Positions 17,226 through 26,664 of a DNA stretch of 64,000 nt are shown piece by piece. The stretch covers positions 231,742 through 295,741 of the forward strand of contig NZ_CADFEB010000001.1 of NCBI RefSeq assembly GCF_902833085.1, in the 5' to 3' direction. The notes beneath the pieces were generated by a model. It did not search any database. It was given only the letters and a program-made list of their open reading frames with translations, and was not told where the DNA came from. Position 1 is the first letter of the stretch; each line of letters starts with the position of its first letter. The stretch comes from Burkholderia ubonensis. Its GTDB lineage: Bacteria; Pseudomonadota; Gammaproteobacteria; Burkholderiales; Burkholderiaceae. Position numbers and translations under genes: made by a program.

Positions 17226-19277
17226 ATGGACTACTCTCCCGAAGCCATCCGCACCGTCGCTCTGGTCGGGCATGCCGGATGCGGAAAGACATCGCTTGCC
17301 GAGGCGCTGCTGCACCAGGGCGGCGCGCTTCATGCGCCCGGCAACGTGAACAACGGCACCGCCCTGTGCGATTTCGACCCGCTCGAACGCAAGTACCACC
17401 ACTCGCTCAGTTCCGCCGTCGCCCAGCTCCACTATCAGGACACCCGCATCTACCTGCTCGATACGCCGGGCTATCCCGACTTCGCCGGCCAGGCGATCAG
17501 CGCGCTGCCGGCCGTCGAGACGGCGGCGATCGTGATCAACGCGCGCACCGGCATCGAAATGACCACCCGCCGGATGATGGCCTACGCGCAGCAGCGCAAG
17601 CTCTGCCGGATGATCGTCGTAAACGGCATCGATGGAGAGAAGGTCGACCTGCCGGCGCTGCTGGCGGAGATCCAGGAGCTGTTCGGCAAGACCTGCCTGC
17701 CCATCAACCTGCCCGCGCAGGGCGGCAGCGAAGTGGTGGACTGCTTCTTCAACCCGGCGGGCGAAGCCGACTTTCATTCGGTGGAAGCGGCGCACGACGC
17801 GCTCGTCGATCAGGTGATCGAACTGGATCCCGCGTTGATGGAACTGTATCTGGAACAGGGCGAAGCGATCCGCCCGGAACAGCTGCACGAGCCGTTCGAG
17901 CGCGCGTTGCGCGAAGGCCATCTGGTGCCGGTCTGCTTCACGTCGGCAGCCACCGGCGCGGGCATCGCGCAATTGCTCGACGTGTTCGTGCGCCTGCTGC
18001 CCAACGTCACCGAAGGCAATCCGCCGCTGTTCTATCGCGAAGTCGACGGACAGATGAAAACCGTGCATGCGGAGCCCGTCGCCGACAAGCACGTGCTCGC
18101 GCACGTATTCAAGATCGTGATGGATCCCTACATCGGCAAAATGGCCGTGTTCCGCATCCACCAGGGCACGGTCGCGCGCGACAGCCAGCTCTACATCGGC
18201 AACGGGCGCCAGCCGTTCAAGGTCGCGCGGCTGCTGATGCTGCACGGCAAAGAGCACACCGACGTGCTGCGGGCGGGCCCCGGCAATATCTGCGCGGTAA
18301 CGAAAGCCGACGACATCGGCTTCGACGACGTGCTGCACGACGCCCCCGAAGACGGCAACGTGCACCTCACGCCGCTCGATTTCCCCACGCCGATCTACGG
18401 CCTCGCGATCGAGCCGGCGCGCCGCGGCAACGAACAGCGTCTGTGGGAGGTGCTGCAGAAGCTCGCGGCCGAAGACCCTTGCCTGCTGATCGGGCACCCG
18501 GTCGGCGCCAACGAGACCGTCGTGCGCGGGCTCGGCGAGCTGCACCTGCGCTTCATGCTGGAGCGCCTCACCGAGCAGTACAAGCTGGATGTCGTGACGC
18601 GGCCGCCGACCATCGCGTGGCGGGAAACCATCGGCAGCAAGGCGGAAGGCCACTACCGGCACAAGAAGCAGACCGGCGGCGCCGGCCAGTTCGGCGAAGT
18701 CATGCTGCGCGTGGAGCCGTTGCCGCGCGGCGCCGGGTTCGAGTTCGTCGACGTCGTCAAGGGCGGCGCCATTCCTTCGCAGTTCATTCCGGCGGTGGAG
18801 AAAGGCATCCTGCAGGTGATCGACAGCGGGCCGCTGGCCGGCTTCCCGATGCAGGATGTGCGCGTCACCGTGTTCGACGGCAAGAGCCATCCGGTCGACT
18901 CGAAGGAAGTGGCGTTCGTCACGGCCGGTCGCAAGGCCTTCATCGATGCGGTGCTGAAAGCGCAGCCGATGGTGCTGGAGCCGATCGTCGACATCGAGGT
19001 GATGACGCCGGAAGCGGCGATGGGCGACATCATCGGCGACCTGTCCGCGCGGCGCGGACAGGTGCACGGCACGCGCACGGCCGGCGGCCACGCGATGGTC
19101 GTCGCGGGGAAGGTGCCGCTTGCCGAACTCAACGAGTACCAGTCGCGGCTGAATGCGCTGGCGGGCGGGCATGGCAGCTACAGCATCGAACTGAGCCACT
19201 ACGATCCCGTGCCGTCCGCCCAGCAGGAGCGGCTGGCGGCGCAGCACCGGAACCGGGGGGACAGCAGCGCCGAGTGA
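17226..19277 (+). CDS. EF-G-like translational GTPase (FusA2 type)
   Basis: A 683-residue protein with the full EF-G domain order: G domain, domain II, III, IV and V (the last includes GDIIGDLSARRGQVHGT). G1 is GHAGCGKT (15-22) and G3 is DTPGYPDF (79-86). The G4 motif is NGID (133-136) where canonical GTPases have NKxD, so guanine recognition may be altered. Highly charged features of canonical EF-G are reduced and the gene stands alone, away from rpsL-rpsG-tuf. This fits the EF-G2/EF-G-like clade of unclear cellular role rather than the essential translocase. Confidence 0.85.
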   Translation: MDYSPEAIRTVALVGHAGCGKTSLAEALLHQGGALHAPGNVNNGTALCDFDPLERKYHHSLSSAVAQLHYQDTRIYLLDTPGYPDFAGQAISALPAVETAAIVINARTGIEMTTRRMMAYAQQRKLCRMIVVNGIDGEKVDLPALLAEIQELFGKTCLPINLPAQGGSEVVDCFFNPAGEADFHSVEAAHDALVDQVIELDPALMELYLEQGEAIRPEQLHEPFERALREGHLVPVCFTSAATGAGIAQLLDVFVRLLPNVTEGNPPLFYREVDGQMKTVHAEPVADKHVLAHVFKIVMDPYIGKMAVFRIHQGTVARDSQLYIGNGRQPFKVARLLMLHGKEHTDVLRAGPGNICAVTKADDIGFDDVLHDAPEDGNVHLTPLDFPTPIYGLAIEPARRGNEQRLWEVLQKLAAEDPCLLIGHPVGANETVVRGLGELHLRFMLERLTEQYKLDVVTRPPTIAWRETIGSKAEGHYRHKKQTGGAGQFGEVMLRVEPLPRGAGFEFVDVVKGGAIPSQFIPAVEKGILQVIDSGPLAGFPMQDVRVTVFDGKSHPVDSKEVAFVTAGRKAFIDAVLKAQPMVLEPIVDIEVMTPEAAMGDIIGDLSARRGQVHGTRTAGGHAMVVAGKVPLAELNEYQSRLNALAGGHGSYSIELSHYDPVPSAQQERLAAQHRNRGDSSAE

Positions 19278-19308
19278 AGCCCGCAACGGGAGAAGCCGGC
19301 GCGCGGCG

Positions 19309-22300
19309 TCACCGGTTCGCCTGAGCGGGCGCGAGCGCCTCCAGCAATGCCTTGGCCTCTCGCAAGTCGGCGGTGTCGAATCCCTCCGTGAACTCGCCGT
19401 AGACTTCGGACAGCACTTGCCGGGCCTCGTCGATCCGGCCCTCGCTCTGCCACAGACGGGCCAGGCTCGACGCGGCGCGCAACGCCAGCGAGCGGGCGCC
19501 CTGCTCGCGCGCCACGGCGATTGCGTGATGGAAACAGGCTTCGGCTGCGCCGTTGGTCGCCGCGGCGCCGTCGTCGCCGCTCGGCTCGCCGAGCAGCATG
19601 ATCCCCTTGAGCCGATGCAGCTCCGCCTCGAAGCAGCGCTCGCCGGCACGCTCCATGATCGCCAGCGCGTCGTCGATCATCCGCAGGCCGGTTTGGCGGT
19701 CGCCGGCGCGCCGGTGGCTGTCGGCAAGCAGGGCCAGAAAGTACGAGCGCTGATCCTCGCCGCCCGCGGCGCGGTCGGCGGCGAGACCCTCGCTCATCTG
19801 CGCGATCCCCGCCTGCAGGCTGTCCTGCTCGGTCAGCGACCAGCCCCGGAAAATCGTTCCCCATGCGAGCCAGTACGGCAAGCCGTGCTCGGTCGCGAGC
19901 GCGATGAGCGCGTCCGCATGCTCGCGGGCCAGCGACGACTCGCGCCGCAACTGATGCAATTCGGCCGCGTAAGCGAGCGTAAACGCGAGGGTCGGGCCGT
20001 ATGCGAGCTTCTGCGCGAGGGCGAGCGCCTCGAGGCTGCGCTTGAGCGCCTTGTCCGGATAGCCCTGCAGCCACAAGGTCAGCGTCAGGAAGTTCAGCGC
20101 GCGGATGCCGGGGTCCACGCCGTGCGCAAAAACGTGGGCCTGATGCTGCTCGGGATCGTAGATCCCCAGCGCCTGTTCCTGATGGTGGCGAGCGGTGTCC
20201 AGATTCCCCTGCAGGAACAGGCACGCGCCCAGCGCGCCATGCGCCTCCATCAGCAGGCCCGGGTCCGCTGCCTGCCGCGCCACGTCGAGCATCTGCTTGC
20301 CCAGCTCGCGCGCGGTCGCGTACTCCGCGCGCGTCAGGTGGTGAATCCTCAGCCCGAGCTGCGCCGCGAAGCGCTGCGACGTGTCGCCGGTCTGCTCGCA
20401 CAACGCCAGTGCGCGCGTATAGGTCGCGGCCACCTCCGGCGCGCCGTAGCCGCGCACGTCCATCAGGGCCGGCCCCAGCGCGAGCAGCAAGGTCAGCTCC
20501 CGACGCGCACGCGCCGGCGTGTCGGGCAGGCGCTCGAGCAGCTCCAGCGCCATGCCGAGGTGATGCATCGCATCCGGATGGGCAGCATGGCGCAGCGCCT
20601 GTTGCGCGGCCTGGTGCAGATACTCGACGGCCTTCGGGATATTGCCGCTCAGGCTGTAGTGATGCGCGAGCTCGCTGCAGTAGTCCGCGATGCGGGTCGG
20701 GAACAGCGCCTCGATCGCCTGCGCGGTGCGCTCGTGCAGCGCGCTGCGCCGCTGCGTGAGCAGCGAATGGCCGGCGACTTCCTGCGTCAGCGCGTGCTTG
20801 AACGAATATTCGACCTCCGGAAACGCCGGCCGCTCGTAGATGAATTCCGCCGCTGCGAGATGGGCGAGCAGTTCGCGCAGCGCGTCATCGGCATAGGCGA
20901 CCCGGCCGTCGCAAATGCGCCGGATCAGGCTGTACGGAAACTCCTTGCCGATCACCGCGAGCATCTGCAGCAACTCCTTCTCCGCGACCGGGAGCCGGTC
21001 GATACGGGCGGCCAGCACGCCCTGCACGGTGGTCGGAATGTGCAGCGCGGCCGGGGTCCGTCCGAGCCGGTAGCGGCCCGGGTCGCCGAGCAGCGATTGC
21101 TCCTCGGCGAGCGTCTGCACGACCTCTTCCATGAAGAACGGATTACCCTCCGTCTTCTCCAGGATCAGCTGCTCCAGCGGCGCGAGGGTGGGATCGTCGC
21201 CGAGCAGCGCCGCGAGCAGCCCGCGGGCCTCGGTCGAGCCCAGCGGCTCCAGCCGCAGCTGGCTGCCGTGGGCCGCGTGCGTCCAGGCCGGCTGGTACTC
21301 CGGCCGGTAGTTCACGAGCAGCAGGATGCGGGTCGCCGGCACGCGTTCGCTCAGGTGCGCGAGGAACGCTTCGGTCTCGCGGTCCAGCCATTGCAGGTCC
21401 TCGAACAACAGTTCCACCGGCTGGTCGCGGCTCTCGCGCGCCAGCAGCTGCGTGATCGCGTCGAAGGTGCGCTCGCGGCGGATGCGCGGGTCCATCTCCG
21501 CGAGCGCCGCGCCGGGCTCGCCGATGCCGAGCAGGTAGAGCAGATAGGGCACGAGATCCTCGAAGCCGCGTTCGAGCGTCAGCACCTTGCCCATCACCTT
21601 TTCGCGGCAGCGGCGCTCATCGTCCTGCGCGGTGATCTGGAAATAGTTCTTCAGCAGCTCGATCAGCGGCAGATACGCGAAGGCCTTGCCGTGCGACACC
21701 GAGAAAGTCTCGAGCAGCAGGCAGCCGCGCCGCGTGCGTTCCTTGAATTCGTGGAACAGCCGCGATTTGCCGACGCCGGCCTCGCCGCGCACGCCGACGA
21801 TCTGCCCGCGGCCCGCCCTGACCTCGTCCAGCGACCTGTTCAGGAGCGCCAGTTCGGCGTCGCGGCCGACGAAGCGCGCGAGGCCGCGATGCGCGGCCAG
21901 CTGCAGCCGCGTGCGCAGCGCGCCGAGCCCCAGCACCTCGTACACCGGCAGCGGCTCCGGAACACCCTTGACCCGGGTGGCGCCGAGCGCCTTGAACTCG
22001 AAATAGCCTTCGGCCAGCCGATGGGTCGACTCGCTGACGAGGATCGACGACGGCGTCGCGATGCCCTCCATCCGCGACGCGATGTGGATCGTGTGCCCGA
22101 CCGGATCGTAGTCGGCGTGCAGGTCGTCGGTGCGGATCGAGCGCACGACGACTTCGCCGGTATGCACGCCGACGCGAATCTGCAGCGGAATGCCACTCTC
22201 CAGACGAATCCGGTCGCCATGGCTGCGCATCGCCTGCTGCATGCGCAGCGCCGCGAACAGCGCGCGCTGCGGATGATCCTCGTGGGCAATCGGTGCGCCG

Positions 22301-22782
22301 AACAGCGCGAGGATGCCGTCGCCGAGCGATTTCGCGACGTAGCCTTCGTAGTAGTGGACGGCTTCCATCATCAGCGCAACGACCGGCTCGATCAGCCGAT
22401 GCGCTTCTTCCGGATCGAGGTCGTGGATCAATGCGGTGGAGCCGGCCATGTCCGCGAACAGCGCGGTGATGGTCTTGCGCTCGCCGGCGGTTTCGCCGCG
22501 CGCTTCCATTGCCGCCTGTTCGGCGCGGATGCGCTCGGCAAGATGGTGCGGCGTGTAATGGACCGGCGCCGGAGACGGCACGGCTTCCGGTCCGGGGCGC
22601 GGCAGCGGCGCTGCACGCACGTCGGGCGCATCGTCCAGCGACGCGCCGCACGCATTGCAGAAGCGGGCGGAAGGGCTCGCGTCGTGGCCGCAGCGCGGGC
22701 ACGCGCGCGACAGCCCCGCGCCGCACGCTTCGCAGAATCTGGCCCCGGCGAGGTTCTCGAATCCGCAGTTTGCGCAGTGCAT
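19309..22782 (-). CDS. Zinc-ribbon / class III cyclase / AAA ATPase / TPR protein
   Basis: A 1157-residue multidomain protein. Two zinc ribbons (CANCGFENLAGARFCEACG and CPRCG...FCNACG) open the protein. A class III nucleotide-cyclase domain (about 100-290) has FADMAGST and SLGDGILALFGAP carrying the two metal Asp residues and HIASRMEG carrying the transition-state Arg. An AAA/STAND ATPase follows with P-loop GEAGVGKS, then a long run of TPR-like helices from about residue 690 to the end. The architecture is typical of large cytoplasmic signalling proteins that may make cAMP when the STAND module is engaged. The ligand is unknown. The cyclic-nucleotide-binding FliG-like protein encoded at 30-31 kb is an attractive but unproven reader. 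Confidence 0.88.
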   Translation of the reverse strand: MHCANCGFENLAGARFCEACGAGLSRACPRCGHDASPSARFCNACGASLDDAPDVRAAPLPRPGPEAVPSPAPVHYTPHHLAERIRAEQAAMEARGETAGERKTITALFADMAGSTALIHDLDPEEAHRLIEPVVALMMEAVHYYEGYVAKSLGDGILALFGAPIAHEDHPQRALFAALRMQQAMRSHGDRIRLESGIPLQIRVGVHTGEVVVRSIRTDDLHADYDPVGHTIHIASRMEGIATPSSILVSESTHRLAEGYFEFKALGATRVKGVPEPLPVYEVLGLGALRTRLQLAAHRGLARFVGRDAELALLNRSLDEVRAGRGQIVGVRGEAGVGKSRLFHEFKERTRRGCLLLETFSVSHGKAFAYLPLIELLKNYFQITAQDDERRCREKVMGKVLTLERGFEDLVPYLLYLLGIGEPGAALAEMDPRIRRERTFDAITQLLARESRDQPVELLFEDLQWLDRETEAFLAHLSERVPATRILLLVNYRPEYQPAWTHAAHGSQLRLEPLGSTEARGLLAALLGDDPTLAPLEQLILEKTEGNPFFMEEVVQTLAEEQSLLGDPGRYRLGRTPAALHIPTTVQGVLAARIDRLPVAEKELLQMLAVIGKEFPYSLIRRICDGRVAYADDALRELLAHLAAAEFIYERPAFPEVEYSFKHALTQEVAGHSLLTQRRSALHERTAQAIEALFPTRIADYCSELAHHYSLSGNIPKAVEYLHQAAQQALRHAAHPDAMHHLGMALELLERLPDTPARARRELTLLLALGPALMDVRGYGAPEVAATYTRALALCEQTGDTSQRFAAQLGLRIHHLTRAEYATARELGKQMLDVARQAADPGLLMEAHGALGACLFLQGNLDTARHHQEQALGIYDPEQHQAHVFAHGVDPGIRALNFLTLTLWLQGYPDKALKRSLEALALAQKLAYGPTLAFTLAYAAELHQLRRESSLAREHADALIALATEHGLPYWLAWGTIFRGWSLTEQDSLQAGIAQMSEGLAADRAAGGEDQRSYFLALLADSHRRAGDRQTGLRMIDDALAIMERAGERCFEAELHRLKGIMLLGEPSGDDGAAATNGAAEACFHHAIAVAREQGARSLALRAASSLARLWQSEGRIDEARQVLSEVYGEFTEGFDTADLREAKALLEALAPAQANR

Positions 22783-22871
22783 GCCACCCTTCTCCTGCCG
22801 AGCGCCGGCATGGGGTGATTATGCGCCTGCTCGCTGCTCACATAAAAACCCGAGGATGGCGTCACTCGGCA

Positions 22872-24020
22872 TCACTCGGCGCCGATCGTCGTCACCGGCA
22901 CCCAGCGTCCGCCCTTCACCTGATAGAGCGTCGACGTCGGATGCTCGAGATCGCCGTTGGCGTCGAATGCGATCTTCCCCGTGATGCCTTCGTAGCGCGT
23001 CGCGCGCAGCGCCGGCAGGTATTCGGCCGGCGTCGCCGAATTCGCCTGCCGCATCGCATGGACGATCACCCCTACGCAGTCGTACGCGAACGGAGAGTAC
23101 GTAAGCATGTCGACGCCGAAGCGATTCTTGAACTTGCGCGCGAACGCCTTGCCTTGCGGCAGCGAGTCGATCGGCCGCCCGTATTCCCACGCCATCGCGC
23201 CTTCGGCCGCCGAGCCGGCCACGTTGATGAAGATGCTGTCCGCGATGCCGCCGCTGCCGACGAACTGGACGCGCATCCCGAGCTGCCGCATCCGCTTGGT
23301 GATGAGCGCCGCCTGGTTGTCCAGGCCGCCGAAGTACAGCAGGTCCGCGTTCGCCGCCTTGATGTTGGTGAGCTGCGCATTGAACTCGACGGCCTTGTCG
23401 TTCGTGAATTCGGCCGCGACGATCTTCCCGCCGGCGGCCGTAACGGCCTTCTTGAACTCTTCGACGGCCCCCTGGCCGAACGCGGTCCGGTCGTCCATCA
23501 CGGCAATGCGTTGCGCCTTCGTGACGTTGACCGCGTAGGTGCCGGCAACGCCGGAATTCTGCGCGTCGGTCGCGATGATGCGGAACACCGTCTTCAAGCC
23601 CTGGCGGGTGATGGCCGGATTGGTTGCCGCCGGGTCGATCAGCGGGATGCCGGCCTTCGCGAAGATCGGCGCGGACGGCAGCGCGACCCCGGAGTTGTAG
23701 TACCCGACGACCGCGGCGACGCCGTCGTCGACCAGTTTCTGCGCGACCTGGACGCCGATGCGCGGGTCGCCCTGGTCGTCGACCGAATCGAGCTCGAAAC
23801 GAACCTCCTGTCCGCCAAGCTTGATGTGCTGCGCATTCGCCTCCTCGACAGCCAGCCGGACGCCGTTCTCGAGATCCTTGCCGTTGGAGGCGCTGATCCC
23901 GGTGAGCGGGCTGGACGCGCCGATCCTGACGACCTGCTGCCCATATGACGGGCCGCAAGCGAAACACAGCGCAACGGCACTCAGGCCCATAGCGAGCCAG
24001 CTTCGACGAAATCCGCGCAT
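22872..24020 (-). CDS. Branched-chain amino-acid-type ABC substrate-binding protein (Leu/Ile/Val family)
   Basis: A 382-residue periplasmic binding protein of the LivJ family. The ATG at 24020 follows CGGGAG and gives a clean signal peptide ending SYGQ/QVVRIG. The mature protein has the family signatures IGASSPLTGISASNGKD, KLVDDGVAAVVGYYNSG and DRTAFGQGAVEEFKKAV. No permease or ATPase genes adjoin it, so it is an orphan binding protein that would need LivHMGF partners elsewhere. The substrate could be an amino acid, amide or short acid. Confidence 0.88.
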   Translation of the reverse strand: MRGFRRSWLAMGLSAVALCFACGPSYGQQVVRIGASSPLTGISASNGKDLENGVRLAVEEANAQHIKLGGQEVRFELDSVDDQGDPRIGVQVAQKLVDDGVAAVVGYYNSGVALPSAPIFAKAGIPLIDPAATNPAITRQGLKTVFRIIATDAQNSGVAGTYAVNVTKAQRIAVMDDRTAFGQGAVEEFKKAVTAAGGKIVAAEFTNDKAVEFNAQLTNIKAANADLLYFGGLDNQAALITKRMRQLGMRVQFVGSGGIADSIFINVAGSAAEGAMAWEYGRPIDSLPQGKAFARKFKNRFGVDMLTYSPFAYDCVGVIVHAMRQANSATPAEYLPALRATRYEGITGKIAFDANGDLEHPTSTLYQVKGGRWVPVTTIGAE

Positions 24021-24355
24021 GGTGGCACTCCCGATGACCAAGCGAGGCGCCCACGAACCGGAAACGGCGTCCGGCGCCAACCTGCGCCGCTGCCGTTCAC
24101 AACCGATTTCCGGACGCATCCGTGACGCCCCGATGCGGGGCCCATCACTACACTCCATCGAACAATCTCGTCTCGTGCTGCGCTGCCGGTGTTTACCCTC
24201 GCAAGCGACGCCGACTCGAAAAAAGCTCGATCAATACGCGATGTCGAGCATCGCGCCCGCCGTTACGTCACAATGAAGCGCGCATGGATCTCGCCCGATA
24301 TCAGCAGGCACGCCGCCACCGTGATGCGCGCAAGCCTGCTTTCCAGGGGGAAGCA
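24021..24355. other. Intergenic region between divergent binding-protein and crotonase genes
   Basis: This 335-bp stretch should hold both divergent promoters. I see no convincing gene or -10/-35 pair. The frame upstream of the crotonase ATG stays open to about 24122, but its translation is low-complexity and lacks a ribosome site. Only short inverted repeats are visible. Confidence 0.4.
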
Positions 24356-25132
24356 ATGGACGACGTTATTTACGCGACGGATGGCGCAGTCTGCACGATC
24401 ACCCTCAACCGGCCGGAGCGGCGCAACGCCGTCGACGGCCCGACCGCCCGGCAACTCGGCGAAGCGTTCGAACGGTTCGAAGCCGACGACGCACTCGGGG
24501 TGGCGATCCTGACGGGCGCCGGGGGCCACTTCTGTGCCGGCGCCGACCTGAAGGCGGCCGGCGATCCCGCGCTGCGCAACCGGGTCGACGACGCGGGAGA
24601 CGGCCCCGGCCCGATGGGCCCGACCCGCATGGTCTTGTCGAAGCCGCTGATCGCGGCCGTATCCGGCTACGCGGTCGCGGGCGGGCTGGAGCTCGCGCTG
24701 CTGGCCGATATCCGCGTCGTCGAGGAGGACGCCGTGTTCGGCGTGTTCTGCCGGCGCTGGGGCGTGCCGCTGATCGACGGCGGGACGGTCCGGTTGCCGC
24801 GCATCGTCGGCATGGGGCATGCGATGGACATGATCCTGACCGGACGCCCCGTCGACGCGCCGGAAGCGATGCGCATGGGGCTCGCCAACTATGTCGCGCC
24901 GAGGGGCGAAGGGCTGGCGCATGCGACGCGCCTCGCACGGCAGATCGCGCAATTCCCGCGCCAGTGCCTGCTCGCGGACCGGCGTTCCGCATACGATCAA
25001 TGGGATTTGCCACTGGCGGACGCGCTGCGCCGGGAGGGCGCCCGGGGCGCGCCGATCGTGTTTGCCGAGGGCGTGGCCGGCGCCGCGCGATTCAGCGCCG
25101 GTGACGGGCGTCATGGAACGTTTTCCGGTTGA
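24356..25132 (+). CDS. Crotonase / enoyl-CoA hydratase family protein
   Basis: A 258-residue crotonase-fold enzyme acting on acyl-CoA. AGGGGG precedes the ATG at 24356 (MDDVIYATDG). The oxyanion-hole segments are GAGGHFCAGADLKA and GYAVAGGLELALLADIRV. The FCRRWGVPLIDGGTVRLPR signature is typical of a proteobacterial subgroup annotated as enoyl-CoA hydratase. The catalytic Glu pair of classic crotonases is not clear, so hydratase activity is not certain; isomerase or hydrolase activity is possible. It stands alone. Confidence 0.85.
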   Translation: MDDVIYATDGAVCTITLNRPERRNAVDGPTARQLGEAFERFEADDALGVAILTGAGGHFCAGADLKAAGDPALRNRVDDAGDGPGPMGPTRMVLSKPLIAAVSGYAVAGGLELALLADIRVVEEDAVFGVFCRRWGVPLIDGGTVRLPRIVGMGHAMDMILTGRPVDAPEAMRMGLANYVAPRGEGLAHATRLARQIAQFPRQCLLADRRSAYDQWDLPLADALRREGARGAPIVFAEGVAGAARFSAGDGRHGTFSG

Positions 25133-25215
25133 AGCGCTTCGATCGTCATCGGTCATTCATTCGGAAACCGTAGCAAGTTCCGCAATGAAACGCGTCACGG
25201 TACATGGAGGCGGAC

Positions 25216-26259
25216 ATGCTGAAAATCGCAAAGGGAAACCTCGCGGCTGCGGTGAATCGCATTCCCGCATCGCGGCTCGCGTCGTACTTCGTCGCCGCGT
25301 TGGCAAGCGCCGTGCTCGCCGCGGGTTCCTCGCATGCGCAGCCGACGTCGTTCGACTCGTTCGCCGTTCCCGCCGGCACCGCACCGCACGACGTCGCCCC
25401 GGCGCCCGACGGCAGCGTCTGGTTCACCGCGCAAGCGCAAGGCTCGGTCGGACGGCTGGCCCCGCGCGTCGGCAAGACCGACTGGGTGCCGCTCGGCGAC
25501 GGCTCGGCGCCGCACGGCGTGATCGTCGGCCCCGATCGGGCCGCATGGATCACCGACGGCGGCCTGAACGCGATCGTGCGCGTCGATCCGAAGACGCTTG
25601 CCGTCACGCGCTTTCCGTTGCCGAAGGACCGGGCGGACGCCAATCTGAACACCGCGGTCTTCGACAAGCGCGGACATCTGTGGTTTACCGGGCAGAGCGG
25701 CGTGTACGGCGAACTCGACCCGGCGAGCGCCACCATGCGCGTCTTCGATGCGCCGCGCGGGCGCGGCCCCTACGGCATCTGCGTGACGCCCGACGGCAGC
25801 CTGTACTTTGCGTCGCTGGCCGGCAACTATCTCGGCCGCATCGATCCCGCGAGCGGCAAGGCGCAGGTCATCGAGCCGCCGACGCCGAATCAGGGCGCAC
25901 GCCGCGTCTGGTCCGACTCGAAGGGGCGCGTGTGGGTCAGCGAGTGGCATGCCGGCAAGGTCGGCAGGTTCGACCCGGCAACGCATCGCTGGCGCGAATG
26001 GCGGCTGCCCGGCCACGATCCGCATGCGTACGCGATCTTCGTCGACGACCGGGACATCGTCTGGCTCAGCGAATGGAACGCCAACGCGCTCGTGCGCTTC
26101 GACCCGCGCGCCGAACGGTTCGATGTCCTGACGCTGCCGCGCGCGCATGCGAACGTGCGGCAGATGATGGGGCGTCCGGGAGAGGTCTGGCTGTCGGAGT
26201 CGGGCACCGATCATCTGCTGCGGTATCGGTCGCGTGAGGTCGGTGGCGGTGGCAACTGA
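25216..26259 (+). CDS. Secreted Vgb-like beta-propeller protein
   Basis: A 347-residue exported protein of the streptogramin/virginiamycin-B-lyase-like fold. The ATG at 25216 has GGAGG 5 nt upstream, and a signal peptide ends near SSHAQ. Repeated blades carry the pattern 'G-P-D-G-x-[VL]-W-[FI]-[TS]' (APDGSVWFT, GPDRAAWIT, KRGHLWFT, PDGSLYFA, SKGRVWVS, DRDIVWLS, RPGEVWLS), consistent with seven blades. The similarity is to the fold; an antibiotic lyase function should not be assumed. The substrate is unknown and it has no obvious operon partner. Confidence 0.78.
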   Translation: MLKIAKGNLAAAVNRIPASRLASYFVAALASAVLAAGSSHAQPTSFDSFAVPAGTAPHDVAPAPDGSVWFTAQAQGSVGRLAPRVGKTDWVPLGDGSAPHGVIVGPDRAAWITDGGLNAIVRVDPKTLAVTRFPLPKDRADANLNTAVFDKRGHLWFTGQSGVYGELDPASATMRVFDAPRGRGPYGICVTPDGSLYFASLAGNYLGRIDPASGKAQVIEPPTPNQGARRVWSDSKGRVWVSEWHAGKVGRFDPATHRWREWRLPGHDPHAYAIFVDDRDIVWLSEWNANALVRFDPRAERFDVLTLPRAHANVRQMMGRPGEVWLSESGTDHLLRYRSREVGGGGN

Positions 26260-26316
26260 CGGCGCACTGCCATGCATTGAATGCCGCGTGATCACGCAAG
26301 CCGATCGCAACGATGC

Positions 26317-26661
26317 TCACCGCCCGGTCAGTTTCCGGAAAATATCCTGCAACAGGCGCTCATGCTGCTCCAGCGCGGCGTCGAGCGTACTCGCCGCATA
26401 GCCCTGATTGTCCTGCGCGTCTTCCATGCCGGCGACGCGCGTCACGAACAGCAGCGCCTCCCCGCTCCTTGCATCCGACACCCCTCGGAAGCGGGTCGTG
26501 ATCGTCACCCCGGATTCGTCCAGCACGGTGCGACGGAACACCAGCTCGTTCTCGCACATCCAGCGCGACCACGCGTCGTGGTCGAACACTTCGACCGGCG
26601 TGTCCTTCGCATCGAGGATATAGAGGCGTCGCCCTTTGGGCGGGATGGATCGGGACGTCAT
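26317..26661 (-). CDS. Hypothetical protein, 114 residues
   Basis: A soluble protein (MTSRSIPPKGRRLYILDAKD) without signal or membrane segment. Its predicted beta-rich first half carries FRRTVLDESGVTITTRFRG, followed by a helical C-terminus. It starts 3 bp after the stop of the alpha/beta hydrolase, so the two are co-transcribed. I do not recognise the family. Confidence 0.65.
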   Translation of the reverse strand: MTSRSIPPKGRRLYILDAKDTPVEVFDHDAWSRWMCENELVFRRTVLDESGVTITTRFRGVSDARSGEALLFVTRVAGMEDAQDNQGYAASTLDAALEQHERLLQDIFRKLTGR

Positions 26662-26664
26662 CGT

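Noticed and set aside
17082..19649. Open frame of 855 codons on the minus strand across the EF-G-like gene
   Set aside because: It is antisense to a gene with all EF-G motifs. Its translation is Arg/Ala/His-rich without domains, as expected for the complementary frame of GC-rich coding DNA.
19417..22818. Open frame of 1133 codons on the plus strand opposite the cyclase/ATPase gene
   Set aside because: Antisense shadow; composition is low-complexity Arg/Gln/Leu and no motif is visible, while the minus strand has zinc ribbons, cyclase and P-loop motifs.
24122..24355. N-terminal extension of the crotonase gene
   Set aside because: The frame is open, but residues upstream of Met at 24356 are basic low-complexity and there is a good ribosome site at 24356.
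25216..26259. True virginiamycin B lyase (antibiotic resistance)
   Set aside because: The protein has the propeller repeats but also a signal peptide. The repeats show fold, not the catalytic function.
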